A model generated the notes under the pieces. The model worked only from the letters and a program-made list of their open reading frames with translations, did no database searches and was not told the origin of the DNA. This document shows positions 1 through 8,389 of a DNA stretch of 64,000 nucleotides, piece after piece; positions within the stretch are counted from its first letter, which is position 1, and the number at the start of each line of letters is the position of its first letter. The stretch is taken from contig NZ_CP018082.1 of assembly GCF_001886715.1 (NCBI RefSeq), positions 3,100,001 to 3,164,000 on the forward strand. Direction: 5' to 3'. This DNA is from Nocardia mangyaensis (GTDB lineage: Bacteria > Actinomycetota > Actinomycetes > Mycobacteriales > Mycobacteriaceae). The position numbers and the translations under genes are program-made.

Positions 1-12
1 GAGAATGTTCAG

Positions 13-282
13 GTGATGACGTTCGAGTCCTACGATCTCGACGATGGTGATACGAAGCTGGCGGTGCATCTTCCGTTCGAACTTCGGGACTGCCCGAGCT
101 ACGGCTACGACATCAGCGCTGTCGAAACGCCGGGATCGGTTGATGTCACTCTGTCTCGCGGGCTGCGCAAAGGGACGGAGCCGTGCCAGCAGGAGCCGTT
201 GACGGGGCAACGTGGCTTCCTCATCATCGATCTGGAACGGCCGTTGGGTGACCGGGTCGTCCGCAGCATGGACCGCAAATGA
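13..282 (+). CDS. Hypothetical protein, possibly 5'-partial
   Basis: Encodes about 89 residues with no domain I recognise. The reading frame is open to the left edge of the window, so the real start may lie outside; inside the window a GTG at 13 and an ATG at 16 are available, with only a weak ribosome-binding site. The stop overlaps the start of the next gene by 4 bp (ATGA at 279-282), which suggests the two proteins are translated together. The partner carries a SUKH/SMI1 domain, so this may be the upstream member of a toxin-immunity type pair, but nothing in its own sequence shows toxin function. Confidence 0.6.
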   Translation: MMTFESYDLDDGDTKLAVHLPFELRDCPSYGYDISAVETPGSVDVTLSRGLRKGTEPCQQEPLTGQRGFLIIDLERPLGDRVVRSMDRK

Positions 283-1526
283 CCGAACGAAACGTCGAGG
301 ACGGAACTACCGTGTTGCAGTGGCAGACCATCGAACTCAGTGAGGCTGCGCTGTACATCGAACCCTCCGACTATGAGTGGCCGCCGATGATCGACAGCGC
401 CGCAGCTGGGTCACTACTGGGAATCACGCGGGATTTCAAAGGCAACGAGAATGCTCAGATATGGGTCGGCTGGACCCACGGATTCATTCAGCTAGGGATC
501 GGGTCGAGCCCCGTCGAGCCGAGTATGTCAGAGCTCGACGAGTGGGAGACCGTCGAGGAAGGGGCGATCGAACTCGGCACCTCCGCGATGCTGACCCGAA
601 CCACCTTGTCTCACATACGGCCGCCGGAACTCGATCCACTCCTACCGTTGCCCAGTGGGTTGCACCGGATCAGGGTCAGCGCCCGAGGCCGGGCTCGGAA
701 CCGCAACGACGTAGCGATCGCGATCCAGCTATGGCCCACCACGCAGCGGACCCCCCTCACCCAGATCAAGCACAGCGACACATTCGATGTGGACGAATAC
801 GCGCGACGCCTGTCAAATCGCGGTCGGCATCCCGACCCGGACAGCGTGCTCACCACAACGCCTGCCGCGGCTGATTCGCCGACGAACCGGCCGCCGGTCT
901 CGGCCACCCTTGCGACCTCGATAAACGCCCAGTGGGCACGTTTGCGCGACACAATCGTGGCGAGTAGCCCCGACACGTGGGTGCAGCTTGTCCGCCCCGC
1001 TGCGCATCCACAAGCCGTGGTCGATGCCGAACAGCGCACAGGCGTCGAGTGGCCCGCCGAACTGCGTGAATGGTTCTCTTTGCACGACGGCGGCGGAGCC
1101 GCTGAACTGCTGCCCAGCATGACACTGCTCGGCCTCGACCACATGATCGACATTCATGCCATGCAGTGCGAAATCTGGGCAGACCTCGCCGCAGAGGACC
1201 CTGACCTCGTGAACGGCCGGACCTCTCCCGATGCCTACGCGCAAGCGCCGGCCAGCTCCGAGGCCGGTCAGTTCATCCCGCAATTCATCCCGATCGCAGA
1301 ACGCGACGGCACCATGCTGATCTGCGACACCCGACCCGGCCCGCTACAAGGCTGTATCACCGAGTTCGGCAAAGACACCGCAGACGACTACCCACCCACC
1401 TGGGCCTCCCTGAGTGCCATGCTCGCCGATCTCACCAACAGCATCGCCTCCGGCGTCCCCTTCCAAGCCCAGTACCAACCCGAACTCGACCACACCGGAC
1501 TGCACTGGACGCGTCCTGCGGTGTAG
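279..1526 (+). CDS. SMI1/KNR4 (SUKH) domain protein
   Basis: 415 residues. The C-terminal part (about 220-400) resembles the SMI1/KNR4 SUKH fold: WPAELREWFSLHDGGG is the typical entry, followed by LLPSMTLLGLDHM and a late acidic segment ending GCITEFG. The N-terminal 200 residues form a separate region rich in beta-strand-like segments that I cannot assign. SUKH proteins are often immunity proteins that bind contact-dependent or secreted toxins, but many members are of unknown function. The start is ATG at 279, overlapping the upstream stop by 4 bp. It lies on the probable mobile element, where immunity genes are common. The family is fairly sure; an immunity role is inferred. Confidence 0.7.
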   Translation: MTERNVEDGTTVLQWQTIELSEAALYIEPSDYEWPPMIDSAAAGSLLGITRDFKGNENAQIWVGWTHGFIQLGIGSSPVEPSMSELDEWETVEEGAIELGTSAMLTRTTLSHIRPPELDPLLPLPSGLHRIRVSARGRARNRNDVAIAIQLWPTTQRTPLTQIKHSDTFDVDEYARRLSNRGRHPDPDSVLTTTPAAADSPTNRPPVSATLATSINAQWARLRDTIVASSPDTWVQLVRPAAHPQAVVDAEQRTGVEWPAELREWFSLHDGGGAAELLPSMTLLGLDHMIDIHAMQCEIWADLAAEDPDLVNGRTSPDAYAQAPASSEAGQFIPQFIPIAERDGTMLICDTRPGPLQGCITEFGKDTADDYPPTWASLSAMLADLTNSIASGVPFQAQYQPELDHTGLHWTRPAV

Positions 1527-1872
1527 CCCAGCACATCTGAACTCGATCAGCCGATACAGCCCGCGCGGAATTACCATCGGGAAGGAGCGGCGCAGCGTCT
1601 GGTAGGGGCCGATCGCCGAACTTCCGGGACATTCCGACATAGGGTTCCTGGAGAAGCGGCAGGACACGGGGTACCGGGGCCAGTTGCGTCCTCGAAAAAG
1701 GACACATCGCTGGCCTTCGCGCCGGTACCGGCTGACGTTCTATTGGTGCGTACTACCTGACCAGCGCGAATCGTCCAATCGGGCGGATTCGTGGCGGGCA
1801 GCACGAACGGCAGCCCCCGTCCATCGATTAGGGGCGAGAGCGTCGCAGCCCTACCTGGCAGTTGAAACTGTC
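1527..1872. other. Gap between convergent genes
   Basis: 346 bp between the stop of the SUKH gene and the stop of the SGNH hydrolase gene. The short open frames here look like chance high-GC frames. I see no convincing gene, repeat or terminator hairpin. Confidence 0.4.
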
Positions 1873-2520
1873 TCAGCCCAAGATCGTTTGGGCGATCAGC
1901 TTGGAAAGCTGTTCGTGCGAGTCAGAGCTGAGATGGACGCCGTCGAGGCCCGGGCGCGCTACTGACGCTGCGTCCACGAACAATGCTCCGCGTCTTTCTG
2001 CAATGCGGTGTATCGCGACACCAAGGTCGCGGGATTTGCGTACTGATTCGGCGTCGTATTCTGAACTCTCTTCGGTGAACGCTGGTTGGCTGTCGTCGAG
2101 ATGGATCGGGCTTACCAGGAGAACGGTAGGTACTCCGCCGCTTCGGGTCCACGCCGTTGCCTCTATGTTGTCGATATACCCTTCGAGCGCTGCGGCAACA
2201 TCCTCTATTCCCCGGCCGAATTTTGTTTTCAGGTCATTGTTTCCTAGCATGACCACCACCATGTCCAACGGTGAATGACTGCGCAGGCACGGCTGAAAAT
2301 ACTTCCGGCCATTCCTGTCATCGCGGTCGGGATCGTCCAAATCGGTTGTGCGACCACCTAGCCCCTCCTCGATTACAGCGTAATCGGTTCCGAGGATCTG
2401 CTGGAGCTTCCCGGTCCAGCGCGCGTCAGATGGTAGCCGCCCGCGACCCTCGTCGGGCTGACCGAATGTGTTGGAGTCGCCGAAGCAGAGGACTGTGAAA
2501 GCGGCGGGATTGACAATCAA
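1873..2520 (-). CDS. SGNH/GDSL-family hydrolase
   Basis: 215 residues with the SGNH blocks in order: FGDSNTFG (nucleophile Ser16), a glycine in EGLGGRTT, GNND for the oxyanion Asn, and a C-terminal DGVHLSSDSH carrying the Asp-x-x-His pair. It should hydrolyse esters, probably acyl or acetyl groups on small molecules or sugars; no signal peptide is visible, so it is likely cytoplasmic. The start is TTG at 2520, supported by GTAGGAA seven bases upstream; no better start precedes the GDS motif. It lies 10 bp downstream of the XRE-regulator gene on the same strand, so they probably share a transcript. Confidence 0.85.
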   Translation of the reverse strand: MIVNPAAFTVLCFGDSNTFGQPDEGRGRLPSDARWTGKLQQILGTDYAVIEEGLGGRTTDLDDPDRDDRNGRKYFQPCLRSHSPLDMVVVMLGNNDLKTKFGRGIEDVAAALEGYIDNIEATAWTRSGGVPTVLLVSPIHLDDSQPAFTEESSEYDAESVRKSRDLGVAIHRIAERRGALFVDAASVARPGLDGVHLSSDSHEQLSKLIAQTILG

Positions 2521-2530
2521 AGTTGGATTC

Positions 2531-3835
2531 CTACAGGTCGTCTGAGAGTTTCGATATGTCCGGCGGCGCTGCGAGTTCGAGCCTTTGCAGGCCCCGCCGA
2601 CCTTTGAGGTCGTTGGTCAGCGCTCGGAATAGTGGAATTCGGGAAACGAATTCCGGTGCCATCATGTATGCATCGCGGAGGGTATCGACTGCGGCGTCGT
2701 CCTCTCGATTGTGGATGTGAGCCTGGGCAACGTTGAGCAGCCTACGGCTTTGCAGGGTTGGGGGTATTCCGGTGCCTCCGCCGCTCACGGCTGCGGCGAG
2801 CTTCAGGGCTTCGCGCGGGCGACTGGCGACGGTTTCATTGATGACTCCGAAGCTGGCGGCGGACGTGCGCCCGAACACGTTGGAGACCTCGGGCCTGCCT
2901 GTGTACACGTCATCGAGTTGGCTCCCGGCGGCGTCGCACAGGCGTAGGAACCGCTGCGCTTCCCGGTAGTCTCCTGCCCGGGATGCGCCGAAAGCGGCGT
3001 AGCAGAGCAGCTCTCCCCAGATGGCAATTTGGCGGGGCGTAGCCGAGGACAGTCGGGGCTCTATTTCGGCGGCAGCGTGCTCAGCGTAGGCAACGGCATC
3101 GTCGTACATGCTGTTCTTCGCTAGCAGCCATGATTGCGAGCCCTTAATCGCAGCTCGGGTCAGGCTGTCACCGCTCTCGGCTGCGAGCACATCGGCGCGC
3201 AGCAGAGCCAACGACGCGAGGTCTGTTTGTCCTGCATAGCCTAATAGGTTCGATGAGGCATGGAGCAGTTGCGCGAGGGAGGTGCTGGCTCGCCGTCGTA
3301 ATTCGCCCGTTGATTCTTCGACCGTGGCGTGTGCACTGGCCAAGGCGGCCGGAAGTGCGCGTTCCATCTCGCTGAACTGGGCCGAAAAGAACAGGTCCCA
3401 GATGTGCATGACTGAGGACGTGGACTCTCGCTCTGTGCTCGGCTTGGTTGCGGGCATACTCCCGATGAGAACTCGTCGCAGACGAAACATGTTGTCCTCG
3501 AGCGGAGGATCGGTTGGGAGCGCGATGTCGGTATGGATCGAAGCCGAATTCGGTTCGTGGGCCCGACTGCGGTGGCGTTTTCGCCACTCGACTTCTCCTT
3601 CTGAGATGAGTTGATCGAATCGTTCTCGATCTTCGGATGTGGCGTGCAACCTGAATGTTGTGTCGAGGATTTGTTGTGTGTTCGATCTCGGCCTGACAGA
3701 GCTCAGCCCTGCTCGCCAATTCGACACAGTCGTGGTTTCCACGCCGAGCATGGTCGCGAATTCTCGGACTGACTTCCGCATCGCTTCTTGCAGAACGGAT
3801 GCCTCGAAACCGGTCCATTCCCGCCCTCTGACCAT
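2531..3835 (-). CDS. XRE-type regulator with TPR-like C-terminus
   Basis: 434 residues. Residues about 10-60 form a helix-turn-helix (MLGVETTTVSNWRAG) of the XRE kind. The rest is an all-alpha, alanine-rich region with repeated pairs of helices, like the tetratricopeptide half of long actinobacterial regulators that sense peptides or control small clusters. The start is ATG at 3835. It is co-directional with the SGNH hydrolase (10 bp upstream of it) and lies just downstream of the radical-SAM cluster, whose last stop is at 3984. It is a reasonable candidate regulator for that cluster, but this is only proximity. Confidence 0.8.
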   Translation of the reverse strand: MVRGREWTGFEASVLQEAMRKSVREFATMLGVETTTVSNWRAGLSSVRPRSNTQQILDTTFRLHATSEDRERFDQLISEGEVEWRKRHRSRAHEPNSASIHTDIALPTDPPLEDNMFRLRRVLIGSMPATKPSTERESTSSVMHIWDLFFSAQFSEMERALPAALASAHATVEESTGELRRRASTSLAQLLHASSNLLGYAGQTDLASLALLRADVLAAESGDSLTRAAIKGSQSWLLAKNSMYDDAVAYAEHAAAEIEPRLSSATPRQIAIWGELLCYAAFGASRAGDYREAQRFLRLCDAAGSQLDDVYTGRPEVSNVFGRTSAASFGVINETVASRPREALKLAAAVSGGGTGIPPTLQSRRLLNVAQAHIHNREDDAAVDTLRDAYMMAPEFVSRIPLFRALTNDLKGRRGLQRLELAAPPDISKLSDDL

Positions 3836-3983
3836 GTCACTACCTCACCATTCGCCGCCCGACCCTGGCAATGCGCGTTTCCCCGACGTTACCTGACATT
3901 CAGGCGATAGCGCGCACCAACGGCGGTCTAGCGCCGCTGAACAGGTAGGAACACAACCTGATTCGCGCGGCGCTGCGTCGGCG

Positions 3984-4373
3984 TCAGTGGCGAATGATGT
4001 CGTAGCGGCCGGGGATCTCCTGGAAGGCGATGGCGGCAGCGATGTGTGCGTTGTCGAGGTCGGTGCCGGTGGGGGTGACAACGAGTTTGTCGTCGTCGTC
4101 TCCGTGGCGGTGCACGATGGCGATGCAGACACCGTGGGCAGTTTGCATGGGGTACTCGGGTCCGAGGTAGTAGGCGTCGAGTTCGTCGCCGTCAGGGGCG
4201 AGGGTGCCGGGGACATAGCCGTAATTGGCTTCGTAGCGGAATCCGTGGACGGGATGGAGGCTGCCGTAGGGGCGGTCGAATACGAGACCGACGGGCTGTC
4301 CGAGGTAGTGGCGGGCCATCGCCAGCGACTGGGAGTCGTCGCTGGTCGATGGGCTCTGCCCGGCGTCGGTCAT
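3984..4373 (-). CDS. Inorganic pyrophosphatase-like protein
   Basis: 129 residues resembling a shortened soluble inorganic pyrophosphatase: a GYVPGTLAPDGDELDAYYLG segment corresponds to the family signature around the metal-binding acidic residues, preceded by an FRYEANYGYVPG strand. Family members are normally about 160-175 residues and read DGDPLD; here Pro is replaced by Glu and the length is reduced, so the substrate may not be free pyrophosphate. The ATG at 4373 overlaps the stop of the upstream radical-SAM gene by 4 bp (ATGA), so the two are translationally coupled. It could hydrolyse a phosphoanhydride product of the pathway or pull a reaction forward by removing pyrophosphate; both are inference. 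Confidence 0.75.
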   Translation of the reverse strand: MTDAGQSPSTSDDSQSLAMARHYLGQPVGLVFDRPYGSLHPVHGFRYEANYGYVPGTLAPDGDELDAYYLGPEYPMQTAHGVCIAIVHRHGDDDDKLVVTPTGTDLDNAHIAAAIAFQEIPGRYDIIRH

Positions 4374-5662
4374 GGGTTCATGGTAGTGGTGGGTAGGGGT
4401 TTGCCGATCCAGGTGCACAGGTAGTCCATATGGACGAGGCGCTGGTCGGTGGGCACTTTCGGGTCGGTCCAGAACTGCTGGTCGGGGGCGATGTCGCGGG
4501 GGCAGTAGGGGTCGCGGGCGAACAGGGTTCGTTTGCCGGTGGTGTGGGCGTTGTGCAGGTAGGACCGGCCCGCGCACCCGGCCCGGCAGGATTGGATGAG
4601 TTCGCAGCCCTGGCAGCCGTCGACGGCTTCGGGGTGGGCGTTGCGGCGGCGGAAAGTGGCGAACTGGGGTGAGGCGATGATGTCGGCGAGGTCGTCGACG
4701 ACCAGATCACCGACCTTGTAGTCGTGCAGGTAGACACAGGGCGAGACCGGAATGCGGCCGTCCGGGGTGATCGAGTGGATACGGAACGATGTCCGCCCGC
4801 AGGGGCAGCCTTTCGCGCCGGTGTAGCCAGTGACGGCGGCCAAGGGTGGTTCACCCAGGTCGATCGGCGTGCATTGAGACATGAGCCGCGCGAATCCGGC
4901 GTAGTACTGGTCGGCCGGAAGTGCGGAGTCCATATGGGCTGGCTCGACGGGTTTGATGGGGTTGATCCGGATGTGGGCGTCGTGGTCGCGGGCGAGCGCG
5001 ACGAGGGCGTCGATGCGGTCGGGAGTGAAGTTCCAGCCCATCGCGCACATGATCACGCTGTGTGGGGTGCCGTATTTCTGGCACAACTCCAGGGCTCGGA
5101 CGGCCTGTTTGAACAGTTTCGCGCCTCGGTTGGCGTTGTGCTCGTCAGGGTAGGGCGAGTCGAAGGAGACATCGACGTCGTTGAGTCGTTCGAAGGCGTC
5201 GCGGTGGTCGCGTTCGAGGTGGGTGATGGTGATGCCGGAAGTGGTGAGCCCGACCAGGATTCCCGCGTCGGCGAGGCCGTGGATGATGCGGGGCAGTAGG
5301 GTGTCTCGCGGGTTGGGGCCGTTGGTGAACAAGGGCTCGTTGCCGCCGAGGTTGACCGTTTCGACTCCGTTGATGGCGAGCTGGGAGACGATGCGGTCGA
5401 TGATTTCGGGTGTGAAGTCCTGGCCTTTGTCGCGGGCGGCCATGCTGTAGCAGTGGGTGCAGCGGTAGGGGCAATCGTTGCCGAGGGTCCAGCCGATGTT
5501 GCGCATCGTGGTGGGACATTGGTCGAGGTCGGTGTGCTCGATCGGGCCGACACCGTCACGGCGGTAGTGCTCGGTGGCGTCGATGCCCGATGGTGTGGCG
5601 GGGCCGGTGCGTTCCCAGGGGAAGCTCGGACGGGCGATGATCGGTTCGGGTGTGTTGGACAT
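4370..5662 (-). CDS. Radical SAM protein with SPASM-like C-terminus
   Basis: 430 residues. The CxxxCxxC iron-sulfur motif is CPYRCTHC (Cys64, 68, 71), followed by a TIM-barrel with the GGNEP segment that normally contacts SAM. The C-terminal third has a cysteine-rich SPASM-like pattern (KGCPCGR, SPCVYL, DGCQGCELIQSCRAGC, DPYCP) for auxiliary clusters. Such enzymes mature peptides or enzymes by C-C or C-S bond formation. The start ATG at 5662 was chosen because it has a purine-rich GGGGGACC upstream and the more upstream frame is low-quality sequence. It is coupled to the pyrophosphatase-like gene (4-bp overlap) and lies 28 bp after the B12-type radical-SAM gene. The substrate is unknown. Confidence 0.9.
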   Translation of the reverse strand: MSNTPEPIIARPSFPWERTGPATPSGIDATEHYRRDGVGPIEHTDLDQCPTTMRNIGWTLGNDCPYRCTHCYSMAARDKGQDFTPEIIDRIVSQLAINGVETVNLGGNEPLFTNGPNPRDTLLPRIIHGLADAGILVGLTTSGITITHLERDHRDAFERLNDVDVSFDSPYPDEHNANRGAKLFKQAVRALELCQKYGTPHSVIMCAMGWNFTPDRIDALVALARDHDAHIRINPIKPVEPAHMDSALPADQYYAGFARLMSQCTPIDLGEPPLAAVTGYTGAKGCPCGRTSFRIHSITPDGRIPVSPCVYLHDYKVGDLVVDDLADIIASPQFATFRRRNAHPEAVDGCQGCELIQSCRAGCAGRSYLHNAHTTGKRTLFARDPYCPRDIAPDQQFWTDPKVPTDQRLVHMDYLCTWIGKPLPTTTMNP

Positions 5663-5690
5663 GGTTGGTCCCCCTTGTGGTGGTGGGTTT

Positions 5691-7307
5691 TCAGCACAGG
5701 AACGGGTTGTCCTGGCCGTCGTAGTGCAGCCCGGCCATCTGGTAGGCGGCATCGGTGCGGGCGGCGACGCGGTGATAGAAGGCAGCAGTGGTGGCGATCC
5801 GGTTGTCGGTGAACTCGACCGCCTCGCCGGCCGTGGCGCCGCCCGCGGCGAGGTCGAGTACGGCGCGGAAGAAGTCGAGGTCGGCGCGGCGCAGCTCGAT
5901 CGACAACTGCCCGAATATGTCCCGGTGCACAGGCGAGATCGCTTTGGGTGCCGAGAGCGGGTCGATGGTGCGGTCGTAGAGGCGCGAGTGGGAGCGTTGC
6001 CAGTGTTTGAGCGCGGTGTAGACGGTGTTCACGGCTGGGTCGGTGATCGGGTAGGCGTGGTTGCCGAGCCCGGCGGTGCCCGGTGTCTGGGTTGATGGGG
6101 TGAGCAGTCCGTCGCGGTCGAGGCGTCGGGTGTAGTTGGTGCCGGTGGCGGCATACATTTCGGTGAAGATGCCTTTGGACACGGTCCAGTCGTGGGCGAC
6201 CATCGCGGCCCAGTTGATTTCGAGTTCTTCGATGGTGGTGGCGTGGTCGAAGAGGATGTGTCCGGCCTGGGCGTAGAGGCCGAGGCGGCGGAACTCGGCC
6301 AGCGCGGCGAAGTTCGCCTCGGGGTCGGCGCGTTTGGCCATGCGCCGCAACGCGGTCGGCGCGAAGTTCTCGATCCCACAGGAAAACGACCAGAACCCCG
6401 CACGGGCCAGACCGGTCAGCACGGCCGGAGTGGCGCGGTCGGCGCGAATCGAGCCGCGCAGCCACATCGATACGCCACGAGCGCGGAGTTCGTCGGCCAG
6501 TTCCGCGCACCAGGCCGCGTCGCGCGGCGGCTCGATGAGACTGTCATCGATGACTTTCACATGCCGAACACCGAGCGAGTGCAGGTGCTCGAGTTCATCG
6601 ACGAACCCACGGATAGAACGTTGCCGCCACGTCGGACCGCGCCCGGCGAGGCGCTCGAAGGCGACGATGGAGCAGAACGTGCAACTGGCCTGACATCCCC
6701 GCGAGGACTGCACGTGCACCAAGCTCGCGCGCGCCATCGTCAGGTCGAGAGTGTCGCGAGCGGGCATAGGCAGCGCATCGAGGTCTGTGATCGCGGTGCG
6801 CGCCGGATTGTGGACGAAACCGGCACTGCCGCCAGCGCGGAAGCTGATCCCGGTAATGCCGCTCAGGGTCGGTGTCCCGGTGCGGTAACGCTCGGCCAGC
6901 TCGATGATGGTGCGTTCGCCCTCACCACGCACGACGACATCGAAACCGGCGGCCAGGAACTCCTCGGCATGGAACGAGGGACCGAACCCGCCCGCTACGA
7001 TCGGCACGCCTGGCAATCGGCAACGAACCATGTCGGCGGTGGTGAGCGCCGAGCCCATGTTCGATCGGTAGCAGGCGAAGCCGATCATCATCGGGTCAGC
7101 CGCGACGATCTGATCGGCTAAAGCATCAGCCGGTGAACCTGCGAGCCAGCCGTCGAGAACCACCACCGAATAACCGGCGCGGCGCAGTACCGCAGCTAGA
7201 TATCCGAGCCCCAGGTTCTCTTCGGCCGTGCGATGAGTCACCGGCGCGGGAGTCACCAGCACCACCGGTTGTCGCTGGTCGGTGGAAGTATCGCTCTCGG
7301 TGTACAC
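5691..7307 (-). CDS. B12-binding domain radical SAM protein
   Basis: 538 residues. An N-terminal Rossmann-like region (about 15-150; GLGYLAAVLRRAGYSVVVLD, IVAGGFGPSFHAEEF, VVVRGEGE) matches the cobalamin-binding domain of class B radical-SAM enzymes; the radical-SAM motif is CQASCTFC (Cys205, 209, 212). These enzymes often methylate unreactive carbons or rearrange rings. The start is GTG at 7307, with GAAGGA nine bases upstream; the longer open frame to 7580 crosses hairpins and looks non-coding. The C-terminus ends in a Cys. It follows a 175-bp leader with two stem-loops and heads a three-gene run with the SPASM-type enzyme and the pyrophosphatase-like protein. I cannot name its product. Confidence 0.9.
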   Translation of the reverse strand: MYTESDTSTDQRQPVVLVTPAPVTHRTAEENLGLGYLAAVLRRAGYSVVVLDGWLAGSPADALADQIVAADPMMIGFACYRSNMGSALTTADMVRCRLPGVPIVAGGFGPSFHAEEFLAAGFDVVVRGEGERTIIELAERYRTGTPTLSGITGISFRAGGSAGFVHNPARTAITDLDALPMPARDTLDLTMARASLVHVQSSRGCQASCTFCSIVAFERLAGRGPTWRQRSIRGFVDELEHLHSLGVRHVKVIDDSLIEPPRDAAWCAELADELRARGVSMWLRGSIRADRATPAVLTGLARAGFWSFSCGIENFAPTALRRMAKRADPEANFAALAEFRRLGLYAQAGHILFDHATTIEELEINWAAMVAHDWTVSKGIFTEMYAATGTNYTRRLDRDGLLTPSTQTPGTAGLGNHAYPITDPAVNTVYTALKHWQRSHSRLYDRTIDPLSAPKAISPVHRDIFGQLSIELRRADLDFFRAVLDLAAGGATAGEAVEFTDNRIATTAAFYHRVAARTDAAYQMAGLHYDGQDNPFLC

Positions 7308-7341
7308 GGTGTTCGTTCCTTCGATCGGGTGACGGTTTGGG

Positions 7342-7381
7342 GGCGGCCCCGGAGTCGCCGGGAAACAACTCCGGGGCCGCC
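7342..7381. terminator. 13-bp perfect stem-loop (attenuator-like)
   Basis: GGCGGCCCCGGAG at 7342-7354 pairs perfectly with 7369-7381 across a 14-nt loop. It lies in the leader 35 bp before the B12-type radical-SAM start and after the stop of the upstream small gene. No run of T follows on the minus strand, so it may be an attenuator, a processing site or a partial terminator. Confidence 0.6.
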
Positions 7382-7400
7382 TCGGCACGGATGAGGGGAC

Positions 7401-7431
7401 CGGCGAGATGTCGTGACAGGCGATCTCGCCG
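7401..7431. repeat. 9-bp inverted repeat in leader
   Basis: CGGCGAGAT at 7401-7409 is complementary to 7423-7431 with a 13-nt loop. With the stem at 7342-7381 it makes two consecutive hairpins in the space between the small-protein genes and the radical-SAM genes. Confidence 0.5.
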
Positions 7432-7482
7432 GGCGGCGTGCCGAGGCCATGCGGGTGGTTTGTGGGTCCGCGTGGAACGCAG

Positions 7483-7704
7483 TCAGGGCTGGAGGTAGAG
7501 CCGTTCCGCAGGCAGGCGTGGCAGGCCGGTGCAGTTGCCCGGTTGCACGGTGACCGTTCCTGGGCGGCGGGCAGCCACATCGCACACGAACACCAGTGCC
7601 GCCGTCAGGCAAGCTGCGAAATCCATTCGGACACTGGAGATCAGGACCGAGAGACGCACGTCGGGTTCGTCCGGGCACGGTGAGGGTTCGCCACTTGTGT
7701 TCAT
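7483..7704 (-). CDS. Small hypothetical protein (73 aa)
   Basis: 73 residues with no recognised family. The ATG at 7704 overlaps the stop of the upstream 159-residue gene in an ATGA arrangement (7701-7704), so it is translationally coupled and probably real. The middle contains a hydrophobic stretch with cysteines (DFAACLTAALVFVCDVAA) and the tail is VTVQPGNCTGLPRLPAERLY. The length, cysteines and position next to radical-SAM enzymes make it a possible peptide substrate, but there is no clear leader/core boundary and it could equally be a small membrane or accessory protein. Confidence 0.55.
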   Translation of the reverse strand: MNTSGEPSPCPDEPDVRLSVLISSVRMDFAACLTAALVFVCDVAARRPGTVTVQPGNCTGLPRLPAERLYLQP

Positions 7705-8180
7705 CGGCGGGCCGGTCCAGACAGGCAGGCTCGGGCGCATTCGACCACCACCGCGCCGGACGGACGGAATACTCCGGTCGCCGGGGACACCCAGGTCCGC
7801 ACCATCAACGGGTCCGGCGCAGGTGACGGCAATGCGATGTCGCCCTCCCGGATCACGACCACCCGCGCCCGCCACAACTGAGCGACAATCTCGGGATCAC
7901 CTACGGGACGGATGTCGGCACGCACCAAGAAGGTCCACATGTCGGCGCGGGGGTGGCCGATGATCGACAACGGCGCGACACCGCGCGCATCGAGGCTGGT
8001 CTTCACGCGCTGCGCGAGCCCGGTCGGCATCATCACCGCGCCGACGAGCCCGGCGCGCATCGTGATCCGGCCCGTCTGAGGGTCCACCACAGTGGGCAAT
8101 GAACAGATCCGCCGGTAGAACTCGCACCGAGTTCGAGGCGATTCGGCGAACGCTGAGATCTGTCGAACCGTGCGAGTCAT
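7701..8180 (-). CDS. Hypothetical protein (159 aa)
   Basis: 159 residues of unknown function. It shows a segment PTGLAQRVKTSLDARGV followed by GHPRADMWTFLVRADI, which I associate with short actinobacterial proteins often found next to XRE regulators and sometimes mislabelled as RNA polymerase beta subunit; that label has no support here. The start ATG at 8180 overlaps the upstream stop by one base (TGATG), and its stop overlaps the next start (ATGA), so it is the middle member of a tightly packed three-gene unit. No catalytic motif is visible. Confidence 0.65.
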   Translation of the reverse strand: MTRTVRQISAFAESPRTRCEFYRRICSLPTVVDPQTGRITMRAGLVGAVMMPTGLAQRVKTSLDARGVAPLSIIGHPRADMWTFLVRADIRPVGDPEIVAQLWRARVVVIREGDIALPSPAPDPLMVRTWVSPATGVFRPSGAVVVECARACLSGPARR

Positions 8181-8389
8181 CAGGCACCCTCACGCTCGTC
8201 GCTTCGCTCGATGGCGGTGGTGATCCACCCCGCCTCGCACATCGCTTCCAAAGTCGTCACCAGTTCGGACAACGTCGGAACGTGGTCGCAAACCTGAAAG
8301 GAGCGACAGCCATCTGGGAATAGTGCGGTGCTGTGGTCGCGTCCCGTCCGGCCGTTGGTGGCGGTGGATTTGTAGTCGGACTGTTCCAT
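8180..8389 (-). CDS. Small hypothetical protein (69 aa), first gene of cluster
   Basis: 69 residues beginning MEQSDYKSTATNG. The ATG at 8389 has an excellent ribosome-binding site (GGAGG, 7-nt spacing). The C-terminal half (PTLSELVTTLEAMCEAGWI) looks helical and two cysteines precede it (DGCRSFQVCDHV). Its stop overlaps the next start by one base. It is the first gene of the minus-strand cluster that ends with the radical-SAM enzymes, so it could be a precursor peptide, a peptide-binding partner or a regulator. No family is recognised. Confidence 0.6.
   Translation of the reverse strand: MEQSDYKSTATNGRTGRDHSTALFPDGCRSFQVCDHVPTLSELVTTLEAMCEAGWITTAIERSDEREGA

Noticed and set aside
5053..6510. 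485-codon frame on the minus strand within the radical-SAM genes
   Set aside because: It lies in the wrong frame across two real genes, and its Arg/Pro/Ser/Thr-rich translation has no motif.
7308..7482. Cobalamin riboswitch before the B12-dependent enzyme
   Set aside because: The two hairpins suggested it, but no B12-box-like sequence or typical length is present.
7701..8180. RNA polymerase beta-subunit-like gene
   Set aside because: Similar short proteins often carry that label, but no polymerase motif is present and the length is about a tenth of the real subunit.
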